Source: Branchiostoma floridae (Eukaryota; Chordata; Leptocardii; Amphioxiformes; Branchiostomatidae). From it: 64,000 nucleotides of DNA. The notes below the pieces were generated by a model. That model worked only from the letters and a program-made list of their open reading frames with translations, ran no database searches and had not been told where the DNA came from. The translations under genes were made by a program, and so were the position numbers. The DNA is taken from positions 13,122,034-13,186,033 of the forward strand of contig NC_049991.1 of assembly GCF_000003815.2 (NCBI RefSeq). Reading direction: 5' to 3'. Positions 35,766-50,361 of the stretch are shown here, piece after piece; within the stretch, counting starts at the first letter, position 1, and each line of letters begins with the position of its first letter.

Positions 35766-36575
35766 GAAAGATATCAGCAACAACACTCATACGTTTTCCA
35801 GGCGTAGCAATGAACATAGGCATTGTCCAGTAAGACGCCAGAATGACGCATGGAGGAGAATCATTCGAATGATCGCTTCACACTTGTTGATTCCCTCCAG
35901 CCTAACACTCACCAACACTGCTATATGTAATGTGGGTATCCAACATATCGTTATTTTCTCCCGCGACCTTTCCCTATCAAACTAACTGTACGAGAGAGGA
36001 AGAATTGTGAAATACCAGAATGCAGTTTTTACGAATTATAACGTTATAATAAAATTCCATGTTCAAGCAGCAAGAGAGGACAACGCTTTTCGCTCATCAA
36101 ACAGACTGAATTAGATTTGCCTCTGCAATACTATGACCCTTTGCATAAAATACGGTGAAAACAATTCAAGTCGTGCGGGATGTGCATAGGCTTTGATATC
36201 TGACTGCCAGACGCGCTTTTTAGTCTCATCTGTACACCCCCGCGGAAGGCAGGAAATTAAACATGGATCACTTCATTAGACCCTGGAGCTTTGCAAGTAG
36301 GTCTCCCCAGGGCCATGCTAACAAAAGGAAACTGTCGTCAACACGCTGTCTTTTTACCATGTACTCTTCCCGAATGTTAAAGTGGCTTTGGTATATTTGT
36401 TGTTGTTTTATGCTAACTTGAAGTTTGACAGTCACTGGAATACTGCACCCAAAATGTATAATACAATGTTTCTTTGCTGTTGACTTTTCATGTATTTCAT
36501 AAAGCCACACCATGCATGAGGACCTTTACGTCTACCCATGTTTTCTAACAACAGCACATGCGTCACCTGGACACC

Positions 36576-36589
36576 GTTACCATGGCGAC
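36576..36589. promoter_or_regulatory. Candidate RFX X-box (isolated)
   Basis: GTTACCATGGCGAC fits the RYYNYY-AT-RRNRAC X-box pattern and lies in the GC-richer island at 36150-37330. No gene is assigned to it. Confidence 0.35.
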
Positions 36590-39500
36590 TGCATCCACAC
36601 GTCTCTGGATGAATTCCTCCCAGCCAACTGAGAACCCAGTCGTATTTTACGTGCGTAGGCGGGCAAGGCAGGGCGGATTTAGCCCAGGGCGAAAGCACTC
36701 TTCGTAAGAAGCTGTCCGCCAGCGGCAATCTTGACGTCTCTGATCCTACAATAATCCTCCATTTAGCGGCGCTACTGTATGACAAATCTTCTTGCTTGCA
36801 TCGTTGAGAAGGAAGTCTGAAGCGGCTGATCCTGGACACGGCGGCAGAGGCGCTCTGCTCTGCCGGTAGGATTAAGTCAGGTAAGCACACGGCTTTGTCT
36901 TCTGTGTCGTCCTTAGCCCAAATTTTATTAGCTCGCCACTGTAAGTTGTAGGACATAACTTAGCTGTTAGGTATGAACAACGGTATATTTTAAGAAATAG
37001 ATATACAGTAAAGATACAATTTGTCAATGAACGTTTATCAAGGGAATATTCTAATACGACGCGGTAGTGCACTTCTTGAGATGTGTCTTTCCCACGATAG
37101 GTGCAACGGCTTTCTACTTTTAAACCCATCCAAACGCTTTGTACCTATATCATAGAGATATTGTAGCGCTGCTCCCGACAACTGTCTGTATGACAGTATG
37201 TAGTAAGGGGTTATTTTAAGTGCTGTCTTTCTTGACGCATGGAAGTGATGAAGTTAGCCCTTATTAGAGCAATCAGACGGCCACGCCGCGCTTTGTTCCC
37301 GGGAAGTCACCCGCAGATCCTGGTATACCAGGAATTGCACACGTCAGAAAATCCCAAAGCGCATCTTCTGGTGCAGCCAACGTTCGAGATGTGAATATTC
37401 TTTCATGCACGCAACCTAGTTCGAACAAAGGCAATTTTGTGTACAGTCCTACTTTTAATTTTTATCGTGTTTTTTTTTCAATCCATTTACATGCAAACCA
37501 CGTCTGTAGGATCTCATTACGTTACGTTCAAAGATAGTATTGCCGTCAGCGTCAGGTTAAAAACCATCCCGTCCCTCATCAGCGGATTTTTGTATGTTCA
37601 CGAGTGTTCTTCAGAAGATAGTTATTGGAGTGAGTAAGTGTACAGTGCACATTCAACTAGGCAAATTGGCGGGGAGAAGAGATGCCAGATCCAGTGGGAT
37701 CCCTGAAAACAGCACCGGTATCAATTTTTGGATTAAGGCTTCGCGCAACATTTTTGTCATTTTTAGAGCTAAACTTACGGAAACCGGTCTATAGTATATT
37801 GATGACAGTAGTACTGTACATTTTAATACTACATACACTAACTATTCCTGTTCATCTACTGCATTGCTAACTTCTTAGAGTTGCCTGGATCTTTTGCAAT
37901 AATGTGCCTTTTTATAGCTTTCATCTGTCAACATTAAAAAAACTATAATACATAGAAAAGGACAACATTTCTTTCAATAAGCAATCAACGTTTCCAAGCA
38001 ACACCACGACACGACATTTACCAATTAAAGACTTACATTGTGTATGAGCACCCATTGATACATGATGCGCGTCACTTCTAAAGATTTCGCTTTTACAATA
38101 GCTCCTCATCAAGGCATCGTCTTTCATACGTCACTGGAATTTCACAATCATTCTGTTTTTCATATTGAAAGTCCAAGATTGTTAGTGTTGTAAAATGGTT
38201 ATATGAGTTCAATATGTAACTATTCATACTCAAAAGCATCGGTATGGAAAATATATTTCTATCACTATTGTAAACTGTTACATGAGTTTCAGGATCCAAA
38301 TACAAGCCGATTATATAAAAACTAACACAAACTTTGATTGACATACACCCAATGATAGAGGAACTTATGTGAGTGAAGGAAAAAAATTGGCCAATACTGT
38401 TGGTGGTGAAAACGACCCTATGATAGATTGTATTATAACGAAAGACCAATCTTGACATATCAATGTCTTATACTCTTCATTTTGCACTGACGTCCAGCCA
38501 TATAGAACTGTACCGTGCCTTTTAGTTCTGGATAGGCTACATCAACCTACGCAATGCGCCATCCTGTTGACTTTGTAACCCCCTATCTCATGCCCCACTA
38601 TCGAAAAACTCTGGAACGATTAGTGAAGTAACCATTAGCGGCATTACTGTGAACCACAGTGACCTAGGAACACCTGCTTACATGTCCCTACAAAGGATAG
38701 TATGACCACAATTCTGTCTGCTGTCAGGGGCTGCCTCCAATATGACGGTACAATGTTTGTTTTGTTGTAACACGAGGAGCTGCATTACGAAAACTGGCGG
38801 ACTGTTTCACTTTCAGAGGGTGAAGCCCCTTAGTAATCTGATAGTAAACTCAGACTACCACACATGTTTTCATGGTATCCATGACGATAGGAAGTGTAGG
38901 GATGTCTTGAACAGGAAGTCATGAAATAAATCGTTTGGAGCGGTACAGTGCAACGTTCATACAGTTTGTAAAGCTACATTTGTGTCTGGTAAGTTGTTTT
39001 TGTTTCTGCATATTAGACATGCTACTCACTTTTTTAAAAGAAAGAGCTTGCTGTGAATCCTATCCTTCGCGTCTATCCTTGCGATTTATCTAATAGTATT
39101 TACCTATCTTTGCAAACTTGTTCCCAATGGACAATTTATAAATTGTAGTAAATTGATTCCTTTATAACATCACTGCTAGATTTCAGGTTAAAGGCTTCCT
39201 TGATCTTGATACAACCTTCCTACCATAAAGCAAAGCGTTCTTACACTCAGTACCACTTTAATTTGAGCAACAATACCTATGCATTTATCTTGAAAGTGAA
39301 CAAGACTTTGTTTTGTAAATAATCATACACCGTTTCCATTATATTTCATGTAGAGAAATTAGCATTTTGCTAAAATGATTATATTTCTTTCTTGTTGCCA
39401 CGGAACTTTTGATGAGAAAAATAGTAAACGCAGCATCGAAGAACTTATAGAACACTTAGTTTGCTGACCTGTCTGTGGTGCTGAAAGTTGCGATGTGATA

Positions 39501-41531
39501 CTGTTATCCATCAATTCGCAAGATATCAGGTTTTACCATGTCTTTTTCACCATCAAAATTGCTTCTAAAACCTTGGTAGCTCTCAATTAGCTAAATCTAA
39601 ATTTCTATAGTATATAGCGGATTGATTGTGCACAGCCAGAATTTTGTTTGTCGACCTTGCTGTTAAAAGTTGTCTCCCCGTGTAGAAGGTCACAAAGACC
39701 TATTCCTTTGAAAAGACTTATTGTGTCATTTGAAGTGAAATGCTTAAGAATAACATAACAATTTCGTGAAATTTGTATTTCCTTATGCTACATAGAAGCA
39801 AAATCACACGTGGTTTCTGTGCGATAATGGATATAAAGATTATTTGGGTGCATTTATATCCTGTGACAACATCTCGTAGGCCGAGTTATCATTTCCATTG
39901 ATGTGCACCTGAGGCTATGAGAAGTACCTTGTCTGTCGGTAACCTCTGGTGACATGATCTATCTTATTAGTGGAAGGTTTGATCATGTATGTTTGTATTG
40001 TAGGAACTTTTCTTGTGCAATAAGCTTACTGTTCGTCAAGATTTCAAGCCCAGTGGGTCGGCTTTTGACCTTTCGGTATACACTTTTGCAACAACAACGT
40101 TAACAAAAATGCTATAACAAGCATTTGTTGCAGTGATGGGAATTTGTACACTCGGTATATGCATATGGTACCATGTGGGGAAAAATCTGCCAAAATTTAC
40201 CATCTACATCACGCTGTAAAAAGCCTTCTTGGATTTGAGAGCCACAAAGGATTCATTAAGATGAGAATTCAGAGGAAGAATTCCTCGTATTGATGTTGGT
40301 GCGGTAAACAAGGACAAAATCGTATTCGTGAGCGAATCGTTAATTATCTATCATTCATGACTTGGCAATAATTCAAATCCCAAGAATTCCATACAAGTTG
40401 TTTTGTGAAAGAGCACAATAAAACGCTTGCGTTAGCAACCAAGCAACCAAGCACATCATAACAGTTCGTTATTGTGTATCAAGATGCTCCGCATGCTTTT
40501 GAACAATATAAGCATTTTGAGTATTGTACTGAAAGGGTAATGTTATCATGTTTGTCTTGTCTGATTTTGCATCACTGCTTTGATAGGTTGTTGACTCAAG
40601 AAGCTGTCGTACGTACTGATGATCGTACGTACTTCAACAATTCGCTTAATGAGGTACCAGCTGGTATTTGCGCAGATGATCTAATGAAATGGAAGACTCA
40701 TGCGGTTATGCTCGGTCAGTTTGCAGTACAAAGATATACAAGGATGTAATTGCTTCTAGATGAAAGCGTTGGCTTTGGATGGCATGTTGTTAGATATTCC
40801 CCTACACTGTGGTTTGAGAGAAGAGGTAAATACATTAGTCTCGATGCCGACATTCTGAATAAATTCATCTGCTACAAAATACAAATTGGGTAGAAAATAC
40901 TTCTTTGGGGCTAAGAGTGGAAGCTTGCATTTTTCAAATTTACATTTTTGTTCATACACGTTTTTAAGCTATTTTGATACGGAACAGAAAGATTGTATGC
41001 ATGAACAGATCTAAAGATTTTCAGGGACACGAGATTTCTTTCATCTAATCCGCATAACATACGCATTTAGGCTGAGCGTGGTTTGTCCTAATTGCAGTCC
41101 AAAATGAAGCCCCTCTGATTTGAGTATTTCTGGGATTGTCAGACTGTTTTGTATTTGGTATTTGAGTGACGCAGTGACGTGTGTCTTTTAAAACTATGCA
41201 ATTGCGTCTTTCTTACATGTTTTTCTAGGTTCTGGCAATTACTGTGTGCGTCATTGTGCGTGGACTGTCAGCTCATATCAGTATGTTAATCATATCCGCA
41301 CCAAACAGATAAAGCTTAAAAGATTACTTATCCAGACGCTTATTTGCATTCATGGGTGAGTCTGTTTTCGATTTTTAGAAATGACATCAGTTGGTCACCA
41401 TCTAATCTCTGCCTTGTTGTAAAATTGTTTAATGCAGCTGCAGCATCCATAGCAATATATTTGATTTGGCTCACTTTGTAACTCCTACTTTACCGGTGTG
41501 TTTTAGTCTAACGTAGAGGACTGAGACCAGG

Positions 41532-44500
41532 ATGGCACGGCGGGACAAGTCTTGCGGTCGTACAGGGTCTGCCACTCTGTGGATTATTGCCATGGTCTCA
41601 GTGTTCTTACAGGTATACGAAGTATTTCTTATCTCTTCCTTCGATTGAGTTTTGAATTTCATCATGGGGATCATTCATGAATTGATGACTTTTGTATCTA
41701 CTTGTATTCCTTTACAAACCTTGTAAGACATGACATACTAGTATAATTTTCTCGATCCGAAAATTCTGCTTACCTTGTCACTATTGTGGTGGCAGAAATC
41801 ATTGGTTCCAAGAAGAAAGTAATCTATATTATGTCTCTCTCCATAAAGGTCATAAACGGCCAGACCACTGAGATTCCACCGACTGATATTGCGTCTGTAA
41901 CGGACATCCTGACATCTGTCAACAATACAGAAGGTAAGAAAGTACTGGTGTTTGTCATTCGTTTCCTATCTATGTCATACCGAAACTTTTATTTGTGATA
42001 GCCACCCCCTCCCAATAAAATACAAAATGCTTTGATTCAATGCAATTTTCATTATGCCTTTTGGGGCAGCGTAATTCAGTACAATTATCATCGACAACGT
42101 CCATATACAACGGACGTAGATATGTCAAATATGTTGGTGGAGATAATCCGATTTGAGAGCGCATCCTCCTTCCCGTCTATCCACATGATCCTCTATTCTC
42201 TCTAAGCAGTAAATGCAAATTGTAATCTCATATCGAAATATTGTCTTGAAATTACATTGTATTCAATTCAATTAAGTTTTCATATTTTTACATAACCATT
42301 ACTTCTTCATTTACTTGATTATTGAAATAGCAGTCTTGCTCTCAGTCTTTGGTATCACCAAGGTCATGGGATCTGCTACATTGGTTTATAATTCGTATAA
42401 TACTGAAAAGCATAAGGCGGTGTTAATGGCACAGGCTCAGTCAGCCTTACTCATAGCCAAAAACAGATATGGTTACTATTAACGCTTAACATGACAAAAC
42501 TGCACGGAGTGACACACCTTGGAGCTGAAAGACGATTAGATACGATATGAGAAATAAAATGGAGCATTTGCGCAAAAGTAACTTCTTGGTAAAGGGTGAA
42601 AAATGATTGTGTTTCCCGGTAACGTACAGGAAACAACTCAACCGAAAGAAGAATAGATCAAACCTCAGAAGAATCTGCAACTACTGAGTTCTACTCTACT
42701 CCAAACCCTGGGACGACCGAGGAAACAAACACCCAAACTACGCAATCAACAAGGGTGGCAACAGATGAAGAGGCTTTGTTGAGCACGGAAGCTATGCCTC
42801 AGACGACAACCATTTTGGAGTCTATTGAATCAACTGAAGAAACAGCTACAACAACAGATACGTCAACTGAAGACTACCTCTCAACAACTCTATTGCAGCT
42901 CGAAGAAACTACAGTTGTAGCCTTAACAGAGGAGGCAATCGCCGAAAGTGATCCGACTGAAAAAACAGTGACGACAACAAAAACGTCAACAGAAGAATAC
43001 CTCTCAACATCTCTATTGCAGCTCCAAGAAACTACAGTTGTAGCCTTAACAGAGGAGGCAATCGCCGAAAGTGATCCGACTGAGATAGGAATCGTCTCGA
43101 CAGCCACGGCACCACTAACCTACTCCTCAGAAACAACGGAAGAAGCAGTCTCAACTGAGGCGGCAGAAACAGAGCTGGCTCCAACTGAGTCTGCCTCACT
43201 TGACGTCAAGTCCACAGGGGTAACGTCAGTTCCAACTGCAATCACGGAGTCAGAGGAAGTCGCCAGTGAACCCATGACAATCCTCTCCGAAGTCACGAAC
43301 ACCGTAAAAGCTGCCACAACTGAGTTCACAGAGACATATCCGGCTCCAACTTCACTTTACACAGAGATAACTTCAGTTGCAATGACGGAGTCAGAAGACG
43401 AAGTCAGCAGTGAAACCATAACAACACAATCAGTTCTCAGCGAGGTCACGGAAAGTGAAGAGGCTGTCTCAACTGAGGGATTGATCACACAGTCTAGTCT
43501 AAACATGGTCACTGGCACCGAAGGCTTTGTCTCAACTGAGAGTATGACCACACAGCCAGCCTCGAATGAAGGCACTGAGGGCTCTGTCTCAACTGATGTT
43601 ATGATCACGCAATCAATTCTAAGCGAAGCCACGAGCAGCGAAGATTCTGCCTCGACTCAGGTTATGACAACGGAATCAGTTTCAACTGATGTCTGGCCGA
43701 CAGAACAAGCCTTGTCAACTGAAGTTCGCACTGCACACTCAGCCTTCAGCGAAGCTACTAGCACCGAAGACTTTGCCTCAACTGACATTATGGGAACGCA
43801 GTCATTTCCAGCTGAAGATCTCAAGACAGAAGAAGTCGCGTCGTCAACCGATGTCCTTACCACACTGTCAGTCACGGACGGAGTTATCGGCATTGAAGGT
43901 CCAGCCTCGACTGTGGAGATGGAAACACAGCCACTTCCAACTGAGGTCTTGAGTATAGACGAATCTGTCTCATCAGAGTTTACAACACAAGGCTCGGTCA
44001 CAGACATGGCCATGGTGACAACAGAGTCAATGTTCACAGATACACTGGTAACAGAAGTAACTACGCCCTTAACGACAAAGGATGAGGTCCCAAGTGAACT
44101 GTTGTCAACTACCACGGGATCGCGGACAGAGCATACTGCTACTACCAAACCATTCCTCACCACCGAATCGTACACTACAGGCACTGATGATCTACTGACA
44201 GAAAGTCCACATGTTACAATCGTCACGCAACCGCTGCAGATAGCAGGTACAACTCTCCCATCGGTCACAACAGAGGCTTCTACACTGTCTGATGCCAGTC
44301 CAACGACGTCACCTAGTGAAGTTGCAATGTCCACGTCTGTGGTGACAGGGGCTGGAAATATGACCGATGAAATGGTTTCAACAGAGCTCATGGAAGGCAC
44401 CAGTGTCACCACGGTTACCGAGCAACCCACAACCATGCGAATATCGTCCACAGAAACGCTATCGCCCACTACAGGTACAACGATGAACCAGAAGCTATCC

Positions 44501-47500
44501 ACCTACAGAACTAGTTCCATGGAAACTACGAGGTCGGCACTGACAGAATTTGGAAATATGACCGATGGATTGGTTTCCACAGAGCTCATGGACATCACGG
44601 TTACTCCATCTACAGCAAGGCAATCATCATCCACAAACGATTTCTCATCTACAGCAATCACAACATCGGAGCAGATGCTGTCCACTTACAGCAGCAATGT
44701 CATAGAAACTACGAAGCCAGGGACGTTGGCTGTAACAGTGTTTACTGAAGAAGTCACTGAAGAATACAGCGCAACAACAGAGGACAGTGATGCAACCGTC
44801 TCTACAACGACTGACAAATCAGTGACAGGTCAAACCATGGACCTGTCTACGATGGACATCATGGCCACTACAGAAGAAACCACCGATCGCATTGGGACTT
44901 CTGTTCCAGGTACTGCTATGGATCACCTGACGACACATCTGTCTGTTGACACGATGGAGCCAACTGTAGTAACAGAGGCACTAAAGGAAACGACAACTAC
45001 AGCTTTCCTTACCACCGATAGTTTCACTACTACGACTGCCCAACCTGAAAGCACAACCATGCATACCACGATTAATCCAACAGAGGAAGCAGGTATGCAC
45101 TCAACCTGATGGACTGAGCTGTACAGTATCTTCTTCTGTGTTATACTATGGTCCTATTTGAACCGGTGTCCTTAGGGAAGTAGCCCCGACCGGGCTCTAA
45201 AGCCACAAATTTGTCCCAGTGGACTGCTGGACACCGCGGGGTACCTCTTGATATTTTCACGGATAGCTCATGACGTTTATTTGTTACCGGGTCCCGGGTT
45301 GCTTTTAGCCTTTTTTTTATCCAAGGGGCCCATGCGTGCCCCAACATAGCCCGGTAGCCGCAGGGGGTTTGAAAGTGCAGAAAACAGCCCCTAAACTACC
45401 CGGAAGGACCCCTTTTCACAAATGGGACCGTAGCATAACTTCCTCTCTCACCGGTCACCGTTAAACATCTTGGGATAGCCAGCCTCGTCTCCTGCACCTC
45501 TGTAGAAGTTTTTTCCTCTCTTCTGTGGCAACTTCAAAGATGGCATCTTTTTTTCACTTAACTTCTTCCTCTCTTCTTCTCATCAAACACCAGCTGGTTC
45601 CTTCTTCAGTACGAAAACACAGTTAAGCAAGAAACTAACCTAGCTATCGTAGTTAGGATTCACAAGTCGTTCCGAGAATTTCACGTTTAGTCTTGACAAA
45701 TCTTATGATACATATTTCTTTTCAATTTCTGACACACAGATACTATGTATATGTTATGTATACCTATATTACACATGGATTTCTACCAATTATTCCAAAC
45801 ATTTGTATGGCACTAACTTAGCATACAAGATATATTTCTACGTTGTAACATACATGAAAATTGTTTCTTTCAGACATTAAAAGCTGCATCCAAGACATCG
45901 ACATTTGCCACGAGAACGCAACGTGTGTCAACACAACATCCGGGCACGCCTGTGTCTGTAGGAGAGGCTTTCAGGGAGATGGTCAAAACTGTACTGGTAA
46001 GACTACTCAATATTTCATCATTCATCTTAACTGATTTGGTGATAGAAGATCATGGATTTCAGTGTGTGTTCATACGTACGTGAATACCAGGCATTTTTGC
46101 TGATTCCGAGACCATCTGGGACAGAGGGCACACAAGTTATTATATGTAAAATCTATATCTGAAGACTATCAAATACCATGTATGGATATTAAAATCATGT
46201 GTTATGTTACAGTTTTAAGACCTTATATACGTGGACAAAGCGCTTACCAACAAGCTTTCGATCAGTGCTCTGATCCTTCGTAAGTTGAAATGACCCAGAG
46301 CCTAAGTCACACATCCGGAAAGCAAGTGTGACGTCAGCAAAGGGTCAAAGGTGCTTGGCAGTCATGTGTGGTTGTGGAAGATCTATGACGCAACAACAAG
46401 GACTTAGTTTGTCGTACACTCAACGTATAAATAAGCTACTAAACTACACACTGTACCTGTTTCAGACATAGATGAGTGCTCCATACAGCCAACTCTACCG
46501 GACGTGGCTACAATGTCTGATGAGATTTCTCGCCATGGTTGTTCTGATGTTTGTGTCAACACCCTGGGGTCGTACCACTGCGCCTGCCCGGAGTATTTCA
46601 TCTTGAATGCGGACGGAAGGACGTGTGAAGGTAGACAAGCTTAGTAATTACCTGTTAGCACACCGTTACATTTGGCTATAGGTCAAGCAGTGAAGGACAA
46701 TTCAACGGTTACTTTTAGTATTGATGAGTCGCATCAACAACGCTTGACAGCCTTCTCGAACATCTTGCAGCATAACGTTGAATCAGGACGAAATATTATA
46801 TCAGTGGATTTACAAACTTCTTTTTTAAAACTTTATTCTACTTTATTCTATACTGAGATCTTGTTTGACATTCTGGTATACATTCATGTACTATCAGTCG
46901 TACATCCAAAGCAAAGCGTCATGAATCAGACGGGACAGAAGTATTCATGTTAAAGCAAGCATAGAATAATCAACCTTGTACGGAGAAAAGAAATACAGAA
47001 AAGTATGGAACACCTCGTCTTTTAGGACTTCTTCAATTATCTTAATATCTTAACCCAAGACACGTAAATCTAGTACTTATCAATGAGTCAATGGGGTAAT
47101 GCAGAATTGTTGGATCCCAGCAAAACTTCATCCTGAGGTTTTACCAAACTTCTGTCATCTCCATTGTGCACCATAGCTCAGGAGTCCTGTGCGGCCAGCT
47201 CGAACCCCTGCAGACCCACCGTGCACTCCAGGTGTGCGGTCGCCAATGGGACACATGTCTGCAGCTGCTTACTTGGATTTCACCTGGCAGATAATGGATA
47301 CAGATGCGAAGGTACGAATTTTCAAATGCTGTTAAGTCATGTTGAATGGGACTACACAACAAAACGTCATGTTCCATGTAAAGATCTTTAAGCGTCGATG
47401 AAGGTTAGGCGTCCAGGTACAAATGTAATAAGACACGCCAACAAGCAGTTACTCAAGCAACTGGATCTTGGAAACGGTCAGACACCATCCGATGTCTTTT

Positions 47501-50324
47501 GCCAGTTTCACTGACGTCGGAAACGTCTGACCGTTTCCAAAATCATGTCCATTCGCTCGAGTAACTGTTTTTTTGTCGTTAAGATCTTTAAACTATAACA
47601 CATCTGATTTGAGCTCATATACGATGACTTCCATTTATCATCAAATCAAAATCCAAAGCGCAATACGCATAGGATACCTATAATGGGAAGAAGCAGACTA
47701 GCCCGGATACATCTCTCTATCTTCATATAGTCAAAGGACTAGTGACTAGTCATTTGTGACCTTTTTGTCTTACAGATACTGACGAATGTTCCTCCGGACA
47801 CCACAACTGCCATGGCTCGGCTCAGTGCACGAACACCTATGGCAGTTTCTCCTGTTCCTGCCTCGATGGATATATTGGAGATGGAACCAACTGCACTGGT
47901 ATACATCGTTATATTAACTTATAACAGTATCATATCATTCAGTCTGAAATGCTTTGTGTTTTCTGATTTTATTTCGTAGCATTAGTCTGCATGTAAATGA
48001 AATATTAGACAGTCCAACTTGATCTCAAAAACCACAAAAGAGACTGAGGAACATTTCTACTTACTGAGGGTGGTTGCTCCAGATAGGGCCTTAACTATGG
48101 TCAGGACTATTTCAATGTGGACTATGTTTCATTTTTATCACGTCTTTGTTCCACAGATGTGGATGAGTGCAGCTCAGGGACGGCCTCTTGTGACGAGAAC
48201 GCCTTCTGTGAGAATACAGGCGGTTCCTACACCTGCACCTGTAAGGAAAACTACCAGAGCACCGTGCCAGACGGCACCGGATTCGTGGGCCAGTGCAGAG
48301 GTAATTGTGTCCAAACTTTCCCTACCATTAGTCATGACCACCATAGAAAAGGGCTGCCGTACCGAGGTAATTTCCTCTTGCAATTGCATGGTGTTTTATA
48401 TCCAACCAGATACAATCACGTCCTTCTGATGCTGTAATATAACCCACCTCAACCTCCTCCTCTGTGGTTGACTCCTTCCGGAAACAGATGATCAAGACAT
48501 TCCGTGCAATACGGTAGAAAGCAGGCAAGGACATGGGCTGTACCACGTATATACGGTCCATCACTGTAGTTCAACCATAGCCAATGACTGATTAATAAAT
48601 GAACACATTTCAACTACTGGCAGCAGGTTTACGTGGAACAGACACGGTCTTAAAACGTGATGGAATGTGCAGTTAGTTTTACTTCTTTTCCTCCCTTTGT
48701 TAGAGGTTCGCCTGTACCCGGATGGTCCGAACGGACACCTGCTGTTCGGTAACGCTACAAGGGAGGGGATGTCTCCACTCATCGAAATACCGGAGGGTTT
48801 GCCGATGCCTGGCGGACGATTATGCAACTCTGTCTACGTAGGTTCACTTCTAAACATTCCACATGACAATGAAAATTATTCATTCAAATAGTGATGTCGA
48901 TCTTAGAGCTAAGGCAAACAAACTGCCGAAATTGTGGGCATAAGAATATCATCGAGAAGCTTTTTGCATTAACGTTTACGAATACATCCTGGGAAACAGT
49001 GTTAATTATCTCTCTTTAAAACAACCGCACTGATGTATAGATGAAATCAATAGATTTAATGCAGCGAATAATGCATAGCTTTCTCATATTTCACACTTGC
49101 CATAGAGATTTGCAGCTACAGGACTCTTCAAAGACTGTAGAGGCAGAACACAGTTGTTGTTGATGATGATGATAATGATAGAGGAAGATGTCAACTGACC
49201 CCCATATTTGAATAAAGACCGAATGAATAGTTTCGCCTCTTACGGTTACCTAGATTCTAGCCTTAAACTGCTCTGTCCCATTCTCTAGATCCTGGAGAAT
49301 GGGGTAATCGTGATAACGACGCTGAAAGCATCTCAGCGTAGCGCCGGGAGACCTTCCTACCGACACCCCACTACAGACCCGCGCGCGTTCGGAGAAACAG
49401 TCTGTGGAGTTATCGCACCTTTCTGGAGTGACGTCATCATGGGAGAGACGTATCCATCCGAGGTAATTAGAAGAAACAAATACATCTATTGAGATAAATG
49501 TCACCTGCTCTCATGAGATAAAACTAAACAAGCCCAATGAATTTTATGTCATATATTATTTCAGCCATACACATTATCTATGTTCTCCTGATTTAAGTTG
49601 TCTCCATATTCTGTAACGGTATTGTATTTATACCTATTTTGTTTACGTTATGTCTTTTATATGTATAGTGATGGCGCTAACATAAGTTTGCTAACTTGAG
49701 TGCGCCACCACTATGTCATCGTACCGTTTTGAATAAAAATTTTAAAAAAAACAAGCACAAAAATGATATTACTCGTTGATGAGTGATCTACGTGAATATG
49801 CCAAGCGACTATAATTTGTTTGCCTTTTACATGTCATACCACCATGTAGGTCCGATACGAAGTGTACCAACAGGACAGAGACCAAACACTTACGCGAGGA
49901 AGTAGTTTTTTGCGAGGACCAGCCAGCAGAGGGCGACATGAAAATATCATACTTCGTGGACTGACTATTCTTGTCAGGTAGTTATTCTCTACGACTACGC
50001 TTTCATCCTTAAAAACACATACTGGCTGAAATATCCAAAGTGTGTGTCAACATTTGTCAGGTATCTTTAATATATATATGTTAAAGAGCACGATCGTACA
50101 TGAACGATATTTGCAAATTTGAATTGCACATTTAAACTGCTTGAATTCGTTCATTGCATGAAAAAAAATTAAGTCGTTTCTCTTCTATGAAAGTTCGGAG
50201 CTCGGCATAAGTACGAGGACGATGACGTACGCTCTGGTGGTCACGTGGAAGAACATGGCGATGGCAGGCGATTCTGTCAGGGATGGCATGCCGGTGAGTT
50301 CTGAGTTGTTGTTTGTTGTTGTAG

Positions 50325-50361
<37 letters not shown>

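Larger units (their letters stand above)
33371..41531. other. Long spacer between TOM1-family gene and mucin; 3' UTR, MITE, candidate regulatory DNA
   Basis: The first part should be the TOM1-family 3' UTR (an AATAAA lies near 34276). A hAT-like MITE sits at 35423-35765. At 36150-37330 the base composition shifts to GC-richer sequence with an X-box-like site, which may be an unannotated promoter. The mucin ATG is preceded by an acceptor-like ttttag about 24 nt upstream, so its 5' UTR probably has a further non-coding exon in this stretch. No coding exon here is convincing. Confidence 0.5.

Noticed and set aside
36432-36956. 174-codon frame on - strand
   Set aside because: No domain, no convincing splice partners, and it lies in the GC-richer island where open frames arise by chance.
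43657-44502. 281-codon open frame on - strand
   Set aside because: Exact antisense of the Ser/Thr mucin exon. Its Val/Ser-rich product is what ACN/TCN codons give in reverse; no splice or start context.
49600-49750. Possible retroposon tail ending AATAAAAATTTTAAAAAAAA
   Set aside because: No coding part, target duplication or second copy seen here; too little to call.
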